This document shows, piece after piece, positions 16,583 through 25,455 of a DNA stretch of 64,000 nucleotides. The DNA lies in assembly GCF_902498995.1 (NCBI RefSeq), contig NZ_CABVLY010000036.1, positions 1 through 64,000 of the forward strand, read 5' to 3'. The first letter of the stretch is position 1, and each line of letters starts with the position of its first letter. The stretch comes from Burkholderia anthina (GTDB taxonomy: Bacteria > Pseudomonadota > Gammaproteobacteria > Burkholderiales > Burkholderiaceae). A model generated the notes under the pieces. The model had not been told where the DNA came from, ran no database searches, and worked only from the letters and a program-made list of their open reading frames with translations. The position numbers were made by a program, and so were the translations under genes.

Positions 16583-16680
16583 CGTATGAGTGGGAATCGA
16601 TGACTGTTTTTATCGTGTATGCGACGCTCTTTGGTCGCGAGCGCCGCATAATGTGTCTCTGCAACCCGTCTCTGAACCCG

Positions 16681-17070
16681 TTACTCGCCGAGCTTCGACA
16701 TCACGCATCCCGTGCTCGAACATTCGCGCTCGCGTTCGCGCAGGAACGACAGCCGCGACTGCGTCATGTCGGTCGCGCACTGCAGATCGACGAGGTAGCC
16801 GTTGTTGCGCGTCTCGCTGCATTGCGCGTCGCGCTGCTTCAGCCATGCGAGCTGGCCGGCCTTCAGCGTGGCCTGCTGGTCGCCGCTCAGTTGCTTGCGC
16901 AGGCGGCCGTACTCGTCGTTGAGGTCGCGGTCGGTCTGGGAAAATTGCGTGCTGCTGCAATACACCTGGTCGAACGCGCTGTGCGGCTTCGCACAGCCGG
17001 TCGCGTGCGCGGCGAACGGAACGGCAAGCGCGAGCAGCGCGCAGGATGCGAGCAGATTCTTCTTTTTCAT
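16681..17070 (-). CDS. LprI/DUF1311-like secreted protein
   Basis: 129 residues with a clear Sec signal peptide (KKKN followed by LLASCALLALAVPFAAHA, cleavage near 23). The mature part has six cysteines and the motif GQLAWLKQRDAQC, the signature of the LprI/DUF1311 family, some of which inhibit lysozyme in the envelope. It should be periplasmic. GAGGAG precedes the ATG. It lies downstream of a cell-wall amidase gene on the same strand with a 51-bp gap, so a shared envelope role is plausible. Confidence 0.85.
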   Translation of the reverse strand: MKKKNLLASCALLALAVPFAAHATGCAKPHSAFDQVYCSSTQFSQTDRDLNDEYGRLRKQLSGDQQATLKAGQLAWLKQRDAQCSETRNNGYLVDLQCATDMTQSRLSFLRERERECSSTGCVMSKLGE

Positions 17071-17121
17071 GGTGATGCTCCTCGGTGGGTGAAAACCGTT
17101 GAAACCGGTCGACGTCGTCGG

Positions 17122-17883
17122 TTACCGGGCGGCCGTGCATGCGTCGGCGCCGCCCGCGATCGCGGTGGCCAGACGCTGGATCGTCTCGCGCTGCGCGAGC
17201 CGTTTTTCCTCGTCGGGATTGACGATCACGCCGGCCTCGACCAGCACGGCCGGAATCGGTGCGGTACGCAGCACGACCAGATCGTCGAAGCGGTGGATGC
17301 CGAGTTGCGGATCGACGAGCGGGCGGTTCTCGCCCTTGATCGGCTGCGCGTGGTACAGCGACGGCCGTTCGCCGGCCGCGACCAGCCGTTCGGCGATCGC
17401 TTTCGCGCAACGCAGGCTTGCCGCGTAATGGGGATTGCGCTCGGACACGAACACCGCGAAGCCGCGGAATTCGCGTTGACGGCCCGCGTCGATGAACTGC
17501 TGCTGCATCGAATCGTGATGGATCGATACGAACAGGTTCGCGTCGGGCGCCTGCGTCGAACGCTGGTCGAGCGCGATCTCGCGGCCGTCGGCCGACGTGC
17601 GCAGCACGCGATCGCCGTGCGCCGCGAGCTTTTCGGCGACGGCGGCGGACAGGTCGAGGTTGTACCGGTATTCGACGCGGCCGCTCGCGCCGGTGGCGCC
17701 TGGATGGGCCGGCGTATGACCGGTATCGACGACGATGTAGCGGCCCGATGCGGGCTGAGCGTCGGCGCTTGCGTCGTTGGCCGCGTGCAGCGCCAGCGGC
17801 GCGCCGAGCAACGGCGTGCATGCGAGCAGGCGCGCGGCGGCACGCACGAGCGGGCGCAGGCGTCGGAGGGTTCGATTTGTCAT
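17122..17883 (-). CDS. N-acetylmuramoyl-L-alanine amidase (amidase_3)
   Basis: 253 residues. An N-terminal signal-like segment (about residues 12-35) precedes the catalytic domain. Zinc-site motifs are VDTGHTPAHPGATG, SIHHDSM and VEAGVIVNPDEE, matching the AmiC/CwlM amidase_3 fold (His, Glu, His, Glu). The enzyme cleaves the lactyl-amide bond between MurNAc and the stem peptide in the periplasm. The ATG at 17883 is chosen because it opens the signal sequence; its ribosome site is weak. Confidence 0.88.
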   Translation of the reverse strand: MTNRTLRRLRPLVRAAARLLACTPLLGAPLALHAANDASADAQPASGRYIVVDTGHTPAHPGATGASGRVEYRYNLDLSAAVAEKLAAHGDRVLRTSADGREIALDQRSTQAPDANLFVSIHHDSMQQQFIDAGRQREFRGFAVFVSERNPHYAASLRCAKAIAERLVAAGERPSLYHAQPIKGENRPLVDPQLGIHRFDDLVVLRTAPIPAVLVEAGVIVNPDEEKRLAQRETIQRLATAIAGGADACTAAR

Positions 17884-18029
17884 TGTTGTCGTCGAGGAGG
17901 GCTGCGGCGCGTCGAATGGCGCGGCACCGTCGGCCTGCTCGATGCAGTCGGAATGTGGCGCGATTATAGCGGGTGGCAGCGGCGGCGCAATGACGGCACG
18001 GCTGCCGCCGCGCGGGCGCGAGCCGGTGT

Positions 18030-19649
18030 TCAGGCGAGCACGCGCCGGGCCGCGAGCATGCCCCAGTAGGACGCTTCCTCGAACAGCGACAGTCCCGACA
18101 AGTCCGCATGCGCGAACACGACGGGGCCGTCGGCATCGCGCAGCGCGAGCAGCCCCGGCCGGCTCAGGAAGCCGACGTCGGGCGTCGCCATCGCGTGGCC
18201 GCGCACGGTGATCTCGAGCGCGCTCGCATGCTTCCACAGCTCGCGTCCATACACGGCCTGCAGGTCGATCGCCGCCTGCTCGCGCAGCGCATCGGGCTTC
18301 GCCTGCGCGAGCCAGCGGCGCGTGTCGTCGGGCGCGCGGGTGCTCAACGCCTGATACGCGGAGAACACCGAACGCGTGGGCGGCGACATGCGGATCAGCT
18401 GATGCGTCGATACGACATAGCCGAGCCCCGCGCCATCGTAGACGACGTTGTCCCACGCGAGCGGCACGCCGGCTTCCTCGGCCGGCATCCCGTCGAGCAG
18501 GAAGTTGGACACGAGCCACGGCGCGCGCGGCGGCAGGTCGCGTGCGGGATCGAAGCCGGAGGCCCGAAGCTGCGGAAACACGCGCGCGGCGACGAACAGC
18601 GGCATCGCGCTGACGACGCGCCGCGCCTTCAGCGTAAAGGTGGACAGCGTGCCGTCGTCGCCGACGCGCGCGCACAGCACGTCGACGCCGCCCGCGCGTT
18701 CGGTTGCATGAACCGCGAAACCGTCGCGCGACCATGCGTTCGAACCGGTACGCGCGGTGATCGAATCGCTCAGCTTCGTCACCATCGTATGCAGCCCGTC
18801 GGGCCAGGTCAGCACCGCGCCGTCGCTCGCATTGCGCGCATGGCCGCCGCGCGACGAGAAGTAGTGGAGGCCGGCCCAGGCGGACACGTGCTCGTAGCCG
18901 GCGCCGTAGTCGTCGCGGCAGCAGTAGTTCAGATACCAGTGCAACGCGGTCGCGGTGTAGCCCTCGTCGAGCAGCCACTGCCGGAACGAGCGCCGGTCGA
19001 GCGCGCGCCACTGCGGGTCGTGCGACGATTCCGCGACCGGAATGCAGAACACCTTGCGGCCGTCCGCGCCGCGCGCGGTGCGCAGGCTGTCCGTGTACGC
19101 GAAGAAGCGCGTTTGCTGCGCGAGCGCGTCGGCGCCGAGGCCGGCCGTCGGCACGATGCCGTCCTGCCACTGTCCGTTGATGAACAGCCGCTCGTCGGGG
19201 GCGTGCACGAGCACGCGTTCGTCGTACACGGGGCGTGCGGAGAACGGCGCGGATTCGATCACGCCGAGGTCGGCGAGCATGTCGCGCAGATGCGCGGATT
19301 CGAGCGACGGCAGCGGCAGATAGTGCGCGCCCTTCGGATAGTCGAGATCGCCGAAGCGGCCGCCGGCCGCATTGCCGCCGAATTCCGGGCCGGCGAGCAC
19401 GACGAAGCGCCGGTGGCCGGCACACGCGAGCTGCCACGCGCACGACAGGCCCGCCGCGCCGGCGCCGAGGATCGCGACGTCGGTCTCGATCGTGCCGGAC
19501 GGCAGCGGCAGCGCGGCATGATCGCGCAACGCATGGCCTTCGCGCATGCCGGGATAGCCGACGCGCGGCGTCGTCTCGATCCAGCCGGTGCGGCCGCACG
19601 CGGCGAGCGACGCGGCCGCGGACGCGACGAGGAACGTGCGGCGGTCCAT
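18030..19649 (-). CDS. Tat/lipoprotein FAD-dependent amine oxidase-type flavoprotein
   Basis: 539 residues. The N-terminus DRRTFLVASAAASLAAC combines a twin-arginine start with a lipobox ending at Cys 18, so export by Tat and lipid anchoring are likely. The FAD motif VAILGAGAAGLSCAWQ lies near residues 58-73, and C-terminal FAHADLSGLSLFEEA matches the flavin-binding end of amine oxidases. Its ATG overlaps the stop of the SpeE-like gene (ATGA), so the two are coupled. A membrane-anchored oxidase acting on a polyamine or an aminopropylated product is the obvious hypothesis, but the substrate is unknown. Confidence 0.85.
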   Translation of the reverse strand: MDRRTFLVASAAASLAACGRTGWIETTPRVGYPGMREGHALRDHAALPLPSGTIETDVAILGAGAAGLSCAWQLACAGHRRFVVLAGPEFGGNAAGGRFGDLDYPKGAHYLPLPSLESAHLRDMLADLGVIESAPFSARPVYDERVLVHAPDERLFINGQWQDGIVPTAGLGADALAQQTRFFAYTDSLRTARGADGRKVFCIPVAESSHDPQWRALDRRSFRQWLLDEGYTATALHWYLNYCCRDDYGAGYEHVSAWAGLHYFSSRGGHARNASDGAVLTWPDGLHTMVTKLSDSITARTGSNAWSRDGFAVHATERAGGVDVLCARVGDDGTLSTFTLKARRVVSAMPLFVAARVFPQLRASGFDPARDLPPRAPWLVSNFLLDGMPAEEAGVPLAWDNVVYDGAGLGYVVSTHQLIRMSPPTRSVFSAYQALSTRAPDDTRRWLAQAKPDALREQAAIDLQAVYGRELWKHASALEITVRGHAMATPDVGFLSRPGLLALRDADGPVVFAHADLSGLSLFEEASYWGMLAARRVLA

Positions 19650-21163
19650 CAGCGCAGCACGTGCTTCCAGTCGTCGTCGAAGCGGCGCACGAGCGGCTGG
19701 TCGTTGAGTTCGTTCGGCGACATCGACAGCGCCGGCATGTCGGCCGGGAAGTGGAACATCTCGACGGCCGTCTGCGCGTCGAGCCAGCGCGTGGGCACCG
19801 AGTAATGCGTCGGTATGGTGAAGTCGCGGCGCTTGCCCGCGATCACGAAGCCCCAGTCGCCGAACGACGGCACATAGCAGTGGTACGGCCAGGTGTTGAA
19901 GCCGGCTTCGTGCAGCGTCGCGATGATGGTCCAGTACGCATGCGGCGCGAAATACGGCGACGTCGACTGGATCACCGCATAGCCGTTCTCCGACAGATGG
20001 CGCGCGAGCAGCCGGAACACCGGCACCGAATACAGGCGGCCGAGCCCGAAGTTGGTCGGATCGGGGAAGTCGACGACGATCGCGTCGTACACGTCGGCGT
20101 TCGATTCGAGCCAGCGCACCGCGTCGTCGTTGATCACGTGCACGCGCGGGTCCTTCAGCGAACCCTGGTTCAGCTTCACGAGCGGCGCGGAGGTCGAGAA
20201 CAGCTTCGTCATCGCGGGATCGAGATCGACGAGCGTGATCTGTTCGAGATTGCGGTGCTTGAGCAGTTCGCGCACCGCGAGGCCGTCGCCGCCGCCGAGC
20301 ACGAGCACGTGTTTCGCCCACGGCAGCGCCTCGATCGCCGGGTGAATCAGCGCCTCGTGATAGCGATGCTCGTCGCGCGACGAGAACTGCAGGTTGCCGT
20401 TCAGGTACAGCCGCATGTCGTCGTGCCACTGCGTGAGCACGATGCGCTGATAGGGCGTCGTTTCCGAATAGATCGTCTCGTCGCCGTACACGCCGTGCTC
20501 GGCCCAGTGCGTGATGCGGTCGGACAGCGCGAGGCCGGCGACGAGCAGCCCGATCACGAGCGACGCGCGCATCAGCTTGCCGCGCACGTTGCGGATCTCG
20601 TCGCGGAACAGATGCGTGGTCCACAGCGCGACGAAAGCGTTCAGCAGCCCGAACAGGAAGCTCGTGCGCAGCAGGCCGAGACGCGGCGCGAGCACGATCG
20701 GGAAGATCAGCGACACGGCGAGCGAGCCGAGATAATCGAAGGTCAGCACTTCGCTGACGGTATGGCGGAAGGCCTGGCGGCGCTGCTGGAACGCGCGCAT
20801 CACGAGCGGGATCTCCATCCCGATCAGCAGGCCGAGCGCGAGCACGAGCGCGTAGAGCGCCGCGCGGAACGGCGCGGCCAGCCACGCGAACACCGCGAAC
20901 AGCAGCGCGGCCGATACGCCGCCGAGCAGGCCGACGAGCAGTTCGATGTCGACGAAGCGGTCGAGCACGTCGTCGTCCTCGATGAACTTCGCGAGCCACG
21001 AGCCGATTCCCATCGCGAACAGGTAGCAGCCGATCACCGACGAGAACTGCAGGATCGAATCGCCGAGCAGGTAGCTCGACAGTGCGCTGCTGATCAGTTC
21101 GTAGCCGAGCCCGCACGATGCGAGCACGAGAATCGACAGGACGAGCGCACGCTTATGCAGCAT
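19649..21163 (-). CDS. Membrane-bound spermidine synthase-like aminopropyltransferase
   Basis: 504 residues. The first 210 residues contain about seven hydrophobic segments, and the C-terminal half is a SpeE-like Rossmann domain with VLVLGGGDGLAVRELLKH (AdoMet-derivative site), ITLVDLDPAM and VVDFPDPTNFGLGRLYS. This is the fused membrane form of polyamine synthases, not the soluble SpeE. It should transfer an aminopropyl group from decarboxylated AdoMet, supplied by the SpeD encoded 3 kb away in the divergent operon. It is the first gene of a two-gene minus-strand operon. Confidence 0.9.
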   Translation of the reverse strand: MLHKRALVLSILVLASCGLGYELISSALSSYLLGDSILQFSSVIGCYLFAMGIGSWLAKFIEDDDVLDRFVDIELLVGLLGGVSAALLFAVFAWLAAPFRAALYALVLALGLLIGMEIPLVMRAFQQRRQAFRHTVSEVLTFDYLGSLAVSLIFPIVLAPRLGLLRTSFLFGLLNAFVALWTTHLFRDEIRNVRGKLMRASLVIGLLVAGLALSDRITHWAEHGVYGDETIYSETTPYQRIVLTQWHDDMRLYLNGNLQFSSRDEHRYHEALIHPAIEALPWAKHVLVLGGGDGLAVRELLKHRNLEQITLVDLDPAMTKLFSTSAPLVKLNQGSLKDPRVHVINDDAVRWLESNADVYDAIVVDFPDPTNFGLGRLYSVPVFRLLARHLSENGYAVIQSTSPYFAPHAYWTIIATLHEAGFNTWPYHCYVPSFGDWGFVIAGKRRDFTIPTHYSVPTRWLDAQTAVEMFHFPADMPALSMSPNELNDQPLVRRFDDDWKHVLR

Positions 21164-21173
21164 GGCGCATCCG

Positions 21174-21203
21174 TTGTGCAGTGTTCGTCAATGTGGATAT
21201 ACT
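21174..21203 (+). promoter_or_regulatory. Candidate sigma-70 promoter of the DUF350-speD operon
   Basis: TTGTGC at 21174-21179 and TATACT at 21198-21203 are separated by 18 bases, about 95 bp before the DUF350 start, within the divergent 136-bp region shared with the SpeE-like gene. Confidence 0.5.
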
Positions 21204-21299
21204 GGCGCGGATTTTCATGGGGCGGCCATCCGTGGGGCAGCGCTGCATGGGCCGACCGGCGACGGGGCAGCGAACCGAGCACAAAATCCGAGGAAAAGA

Positions 21300-21686
21300 A
21301 TGAATAGTGCCTATCTTTATGCGGTTCATTTGCTGTCGGCGTTCGTGCTGCTTTTTGTGTTCGCGGCAGTGTACCTGAAGGTCACCCCGTTCGACGAACT
21401 GGCGCTGATCCGCGACGGCAACGCGGCCGCTACGCTGTCGTTCGGCGGTGCGCTCGTCGGCTTCTGCCTCACGCTCGCGTCCAGCATCGCGCACAATTCG
21501 ACGCTCGGCGAAGTCGTGCTGTGGGCCGTCGGCGCGATGGCCGTGCAGCTCGTCACCTATGCGGTGCTGACGCGCCTGATTCCTGGCATGAACCATGCGA
21601 TCGAGGATCGCAACGTCGCGATGGGCGGCCTGATGGGCACCGCGTCGCTCGTCGTCGGCATCATCAATGCCGCCTGCCTGACCTGA
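21300..21686 (+). CDS. DUF350 family membrane protein
   Basis: 128 residues with four hydrophobic segments. The family shows two pairs of helices with polar residues between, here LSFGGALVGFCLTLASSIAHN and MGGLMGTASLVVGIINA. DUF350 proteins (E. coli YjfL type) are small inner-membrane proteins found beside PspA-, DUF4178- and polyamine-related genes; their activity is unproven. It opens the plus-strand operon and is preceded by AGGAAAAGA at the start codon. Confidence 0.88.
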   Translation: MNSAYLYAVHLLSAFVLLFVFAAVYLKVTPFDELALIRDGNAAATLSFGGALVGFCLTLASSIAHNSTLGEVVLWAVGAMAVQLVTYAVLTRLIPGMNHAIEDRNVAMGGLMGTASLVVGIINAACLT

Positions 21687-21712
21687 CGCGCCACGCGCTC
21701 GAGGAGACCGAC

Positions 21713-22765
21713 ATGAGTCTGGGATCGTTTATCCGCAAGCAGTTCATCGACGTCCTGCAATGGACGGAAGACACCGACGGCGTGCTGGCCTGGCGCTATC
21801 CGATGGAAGACCAGGAGATCCAGTACGGCGGCCAGTTGACCGTGCGCGAAACGCAGGTCGCGATCTTCGTCAACGAAGGCAAGGTCGCCGACGTGTTCCA
21901 GCCCGGGCTGTACAAGCTGGAAACGCGCACGCTGCCGGTGCTCACGTACCTGAAGAACTGGGACAAATTCTTTCAGTCGCCTTTCAAGTCGGATGTCTAT
22001 TTCTTCAGCACGCGGCTGCAGCTCGGCCGGCGCTGGGGCACCGCGCAGCCGGTGACGATCCGCGATCGCGAGTTCGGTTTCGTGCAGTTGCGCGCCTTCG
22101 GCATCTATTCGTACCGGATCGTCGATGCGGCCGCGTTCCATCGCGAGGTCAGCGGCACGCGCGCGCAGTACACGGTCGACGATCTCGAACAGCAACTGCG
22201 CAACCTGGTCGTCACCGCGATGAGCACGACGTTCGGCTCGGCCGACGTGCCGTTCGTCGACATGGCCGCGAACCAGTCGCTGCTGTCGCAGCGCGTCGCC
22301 GATGCGCTGGTGCCGGTGTTCACGCGCTACGGTCTCGCGCTCGACGCGTTCGCGGTCGAGAGCGTGTCGCTGCCCGCGGAGCTGCAGAAGGCGCTCGACC
22401 TGCGGATCGGCGCGGGGATGGCCGGCGATCTCGCCCGTGCGACGCAATACCAGACCGCGCAGGCGATCCCGCTTGCCGCGCAGAACCCGGGCGGCATCGC
22501 GGGCGTCGGCGCGGGGCTCGCGGCCGGCGCGGCGATCGGGCAGGCGATGGCAGGCCAGATCACGGGAGCCGCGCAACCGGCACCGGCCGCCCCGCCCGCG
22601 CCGGTTGCGGCACCGGTTGCCGCTGCCCCGCCAGCCGTGCCGGCCGAGGCGACGGACTACGTGCAGCGGCTGGAGCAATTGAAGGCGCTGCTCGACAAGG
22701 GCCTCGTGACCGAAGAAGACTATTCGCGCGCGAAGGCGGAAATCCTCGCGAAGCTCACCCGGTAA
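21713..22765 (+). CDS. SPFH-domain protein with C-terminal SHOCT segment (YdjI-like)
   Basis: 350 residues. The SPFH (band 7-like) domain covers roughly residues 35-240, with the family marks GQLTVRETQVAIFVNEGK and VQLRAFGIYSYRI. An Ala/Pro-rich linker (about 255-315) leads to a SHOCT-type oligomerisation segment YVQRLEQLKALLDKG near the end. It lacks a transmembrane helix and is likely a peripheral scaffold on the inner membrane, as for Bacillus YdjI. GAGGAG at 21701-21706 sets the start, 26 bp after DUF350. Confidence 0.9.
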   Translation: MSLGSFIRKQFIDVLQWTEDTDGVLAWRYPMEDQEIQYGGQLTVRETQVAIFVNEGKVADVFQPGLYKLETRTLPVLTYLKNWDKFFQSPFKSDVYFFSTRLQLGRRWGTAQPVTIRDREFGFVQLRAFGIYSYRIVDAAAFHREVSGTRAQYTVDDLEQQLRNLVVTAMSTTFGSADVPFVDMAANQSLLSQRVADALVPVFTRYGLALDAFAVESVSLPAELQKALDLRIGAGMAGDLARATQYQTAQAIPLAAQNPGGIAGVGAGLAAGAAIGQAMAGQITGAAQPAPAAPPAPVAAPVAAAPPAVPAEATDYVQRLEQLKALLDKGLVTEEDYSRAKAEILAKLTR

Positions 22766-22774
22766 GCGTCGCGC

Positions 22775-24295
22775 ATGTTCAGTACCTCGTGCCCCCAGTG
22801 CGGCGCGCCGGTCGAGTTTCGCTCGGCGGCGGCGGTGATGGCCGTCTGCGCGTTCTGCCGCAGCACGCTGCTCAAGCGCGGCGCCGACGTCGAGCGCATC
22901 GGCGAGCTGGCCGCCGTGCTCGACGACGCGTCGCCGATCCAGCTCGGCACGACCGGACGCTACGGCAAGCGCACGTTCACGGTGCTCGGGCGCATCCAGA
23001 TGACGTACGACGCCGGCGCGTGGAGCGAGTGGTACGTCGTCTTCGACGACGGGGCATTCGGTTGGCTGTCCGATGCGTCGGGCCAGTATGCGGTCACGGT
23101 GCGCGAGCCGGACGATACGTCCGGCGGTGCGTGGCCGTCGTTCGACACGCTCGAGCCCGGCATGCGGATCGACCACGGCGGCCGTGCGTATCTCGTGTCC
23201 GACGTGCGTACCGCACGCTGCACGGGCGGGGACGGCGAGTTGCCGTTCCGCGTCGATGCAGGCTGGGAGGCGCGTGTCGTCGACCTGCGCACCGGCAACG
23301 CGTTCGCGACCTACGACTATTCCGACGCGGATGCGAATGGCGGAAGCCCGGCCGTCTATACGGGCGAGGCGCTGGCATTCGACGCGCTGGCGTTCACGGG
23401 GCTGCGCGATAGCGAAACCGATACGCGCGAGAAACGCGGCGCGGCGATGGTGCCGTTCGCGTGCCCGAGCTGCGGCGCGCCGTTGTCGTATGCGCCGAAC
23501 GTGGCCGACTATGTCGTGTGCGGCAGTTGCCACGCGGGCGTGCAGTGCACGGCCGAGCAACAGACGGTATTCGCCGCGCAGCGCAAGCTCGATGCGGTGA
23601 AGGGCGCGCTGGAACTCGGGGCGACGGGCACGTTCGACGGCGTGAAGTACACGGTAATCGGCATGATGCGCTGCCGCGTGCCGGGCGACGACGAGACGTG
23701 GGACGAATACCTGTTGCTGAACCCGAAACGCGGCTTCCTGTGGCTCGTGCAGAGCGAAGGACGCTGGGAGCGCGTGCAGGTGCTCGATCACTGGCCGACG
23801 ATCGGCGGCGAATCCGACGTGACCGAAGGCGGCAAGACTTACCGGCTGCGCGAGACGTACGACTCGGAAGTGGTGTACGTGGTCGGCGCATTCAACTGGC
23901 GCGTGCAGGTGGGCGACCGCACGTCGATCGTCGACTACGGCTGGCAGAAGGACAAGCTCACGCGCGAGCGCAGCACGGCGGAAATCGTCTGGTCGCGTGC
24001 GCGGCCGCTGTCGGGCAGCGCGCTTGCCGAACGCTTCGCGACGCCGGCGCTCGCGACCGCGGCGGTTGCGTCCGCAACCGGTTCCGCGACGAAGTCGACG
24101 GGCCTGTTCGGCACGAAGCATCCGCACAGCTTTGCGCCGCTGCCGCTCATATTCAGCGCGCTGCTCGTGTTCTTCAACACGGGTTCGCTGTTCTCGTTCA
24201 GCGGCCGCTCCGTCTACGTGCTGATCGGCCTGCTCGTGCTGTGGCTGCCTGAATGGCTGTGGAAGGGTTTCGCAACGGACGGAGGCGATTCCTGA
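22775..24295 (+). CDS. Double DUF4178 protein with zinc ribbons and C-terminal membrane helices
   Basis: 506 residues with an internal duplication. Each half has a zinc ribbon (CPQCGAP...CAFC near 6-28, and CPSCGAP...CGSC near 229-250) followed by a DUF4178 beta-rich domain (GTTGRYGKRTFTVLGRI and GATGTFDGVKYTVIGMM). The end holds two hydrophobic segments (LPLIFSALLVFFNTG and VYVLIGLLVLWLPEW). It is probably anchored in the inner membrane with the repeats facing the cytoplasm. DUF4178 proteins co-occur with DUF350, SPFH and SpeD/SpeE genes; no biochemical role is known to me. Confidence 0.87.
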   Translation: MFSTSCPQCGAPVEFRSAAAVMAVCAFCRSTLLKRGADVERIGELAAVLDDASPIQLGTTGRYGKRTFTVLGRIQMTYDAGAWSEWYVVFDDGAFGWLSDASGQYAVTVREPDDTSGGAWPSFDTLEPGMRIDHGGRAYLVSDVRTARCTGGDGELPFRVDAGWEARVVDLRTGNAFATYDYSDADANGGSPAVYTGEALAFDALAFTGLRDSETDTREKRGAAMVPFACPSCGAPLSYAPNVADYVVCGSCHAGVQCTAEQQTVFAAQRKLDAVKGALELGATGTFDGVKYTVIGMMRCRVPGDDETWDEYLLLNPKRGFLWLVQSEGRWERVQVLDHWPTIGGESDVTEGGKTYRLRETYDSEVVYVVGAFNWRVQVGDRTSIVDYGWQKDKLTRERSTAEIVWSRARPLSGSALAERFATPALATAAVASATGSATKSTGLFGTKHPHSFAPLPLIFSALLVFFNTGSLFSFSGRSVYVLIGLLVLWLPEWLWKGFATDGGDS

Positions 24296-24441
24296 TGCGC
24301 TACATCCTCTACGGCATCTACGGGCTGATCGTCGTCACGTTGTTCAGCTGCGCGTCGATCGGCGGCAGCGGCTCGGGCGGCAGCGGGTGGGGGAGTTCGT
24401 CCGCGCGCAGCGGCTACTCGTCGTACGGGTCGCACAAATGA
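24295..24441 (+). CDS. Small Gly/Ser-rich lipoprotein
   Basis: 48 residues. A hydrophobic start (YILYGIYGLIVVTLFSC) with a lipobox ending at Cys 19 is followed by a tail made almost wholly of Gly and Ser. It is likely lipid-anchored. The start overlaps the previous stop (TGATG) and its stop overlaps the speD start (ATGA), so it is embedded in the operon and is a real gene despite its size. The position fits that of DUF4247-type small proteins in related clusters, but I cannot confirm homology. Confidence 0.75.
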   Translation: MRYILYGIYGLIVVTLFSCASIGGSGSGGSGWGSSSARSGYSSYGSHK

Positions 24442-24815
24442 CGGCGCGCGCCCGTATCGCTCCGCCGCGCGCCACGCTCGGCTCGCACGTGCTGGCCGAC
24501 CTGGCCGGCATCGATGCGGCGCTGCTGCGCGATGCAGGACGGCTCGAGACGATGCTCACCGACGCCGCGCGGCAGGCCGGTGCGCGCGTGATCGGCGCGC
24601 ATTTCCATCATTTCGGCGGCGAGTGCGGCGTGACGGGCGTCGTGCTGCTTGCCGAATCGCACATCACGATTCATACGTGGCCCGAGCATGGCTTCGCGGC
24701 CGTCGATGCGTTCATGTGCGGCGCCGCGCGGGCGGCCGATGCGGTCGATGCGATCGCCGCCGCGCTCGGCACGCACGCACAGGTTCGGCAGCAGGTGGCA
24801 CGCGGCGTCGCGTGA
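24438..24815 (+). CDS. speD: S-adenosylmethionine decarboxylase proenzyme
   Basis: 125 residues, the short bacterial class. The self-cleavage site is LLAESHITIHTWPE, with Ser 74 becoming the pyruvoyl group; His 79 and Cys 94 (AFMCG) are the other catalytic residues. The enzyme makes decarboxylated AdoMet, the aminopropyl donor. It overlaps the lipoprotein gene by four bases and ends the operon; the convergent next gene starts only 7 bp later. Its partner in the window is the membrane SpeE-like protein. Confidence 0.93.
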   Translation: MTARARIAPPRATLGSHVLADLAGIDAALLRDAGRLETMLTDAARQAGARVIGAHFHHFGGECGVTGVVLLAESHITIHTWPEHGFAAVDAFMCGAARAADAVDAIAAALGTHAQVRQQVARGVA

Positions 24816-24822
24816 GCGACGC

Positions 24823-25275
24823 TCAGTGCGGCAATGCTTCGGCTTCGGCCCAGCGCTTGAACGAGTCGAGGCGTCGACGCGTCTGCACGAGATAGAACGC
24901 GCCGATCAGCGGTTCGAGCAGCCAGCGCAGCCACGCCGGTTGCACGCGGAAGTGATACGTGAACTTCACCTCCGTCGAGCCGGCCGAGCGTTCGGTGAAA
25001 TTCCAGCTGCCGCTGAAGCGTTCGAGCACCTTCGGCCCGTCGACCATTTCGATGGCCGCGACCTGCGGCGGACGGTACGAGATGTAGCGCGACACCATCG
25101 TCGCGCCGGACTGGCTGCGGCAGAACGCGTCGACGCCGACGTCGGCCGTCATCCCGTCGAGCAGATAGGCGTCGGAGAGGAAACTGTCCCAGACGAGCCG
25201 CCGCGCGTAGTCCTGCGACCACGTGAAGAGGCGTCTGCGATCGACGCCGACGATCCGGCTGACTGAGATCCTCAT
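24823..25275 (-). CDS. SRPBCC/START-like protein (polyketide cyclase-type)
   Basis: 150 residues. The layout of an N-terminal strand and helix, a central beta-sheet (FSGSWNFTERSAGSTEVKF region near 88-106) and a long C-terminal helix (LIGAFYLVQTRRRLDSFKRW) is that of the SRPBCC ligand-binding fold. The ligand is unknown; relatives include CoQ-binding and lipid-binding proteins. It converges on speD with a 7-bp gap and is probably unrelated transcriptionally. Confidence 0.8.
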   Translation of the reverse strand: MRISVSRIVGVDRRRLFTWSQDYARRLVWDSFLSDAYLLDGMTADVGVDAFCRSQSGATMVSRYISYRPPQVAAIEMVDGPKVLERFSGSWNFTERSAGSTEVKFTYHFRVQPAWLRWLLEPLIGAFYLVQTRRRLDSFKRWAEAEALPH

Positions 25276-25371
25276 GATGGCGGGCGAAACGGTGCGGATT
25301 GGGATGAATCGAGTGTAACCCGCCTGCGCCGCGCACTTGTTTAGACTTCGTCAAGTCGAGCAGCGATTCGA

Positions 25372-25400
25372 TTGACGTTCTCCGGGAATTCACCTAGGAT
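25372..25400 (+). promoter_or_regulatory. Sigma-70 promoter of the nadM-nadV operon
   Basis: TTGACG at 25372-25377 and TAGGAT at 25395-25400 with an ideal 17-base spacer, 55 bp before the nadM start codon. Confidence 0.65.
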
Positions 25401-25455
25401 CGAATCCATGCCTTCGGGAAAGACCCGAAGCGTTTCAATCTCTTGAGGGAGCCTC

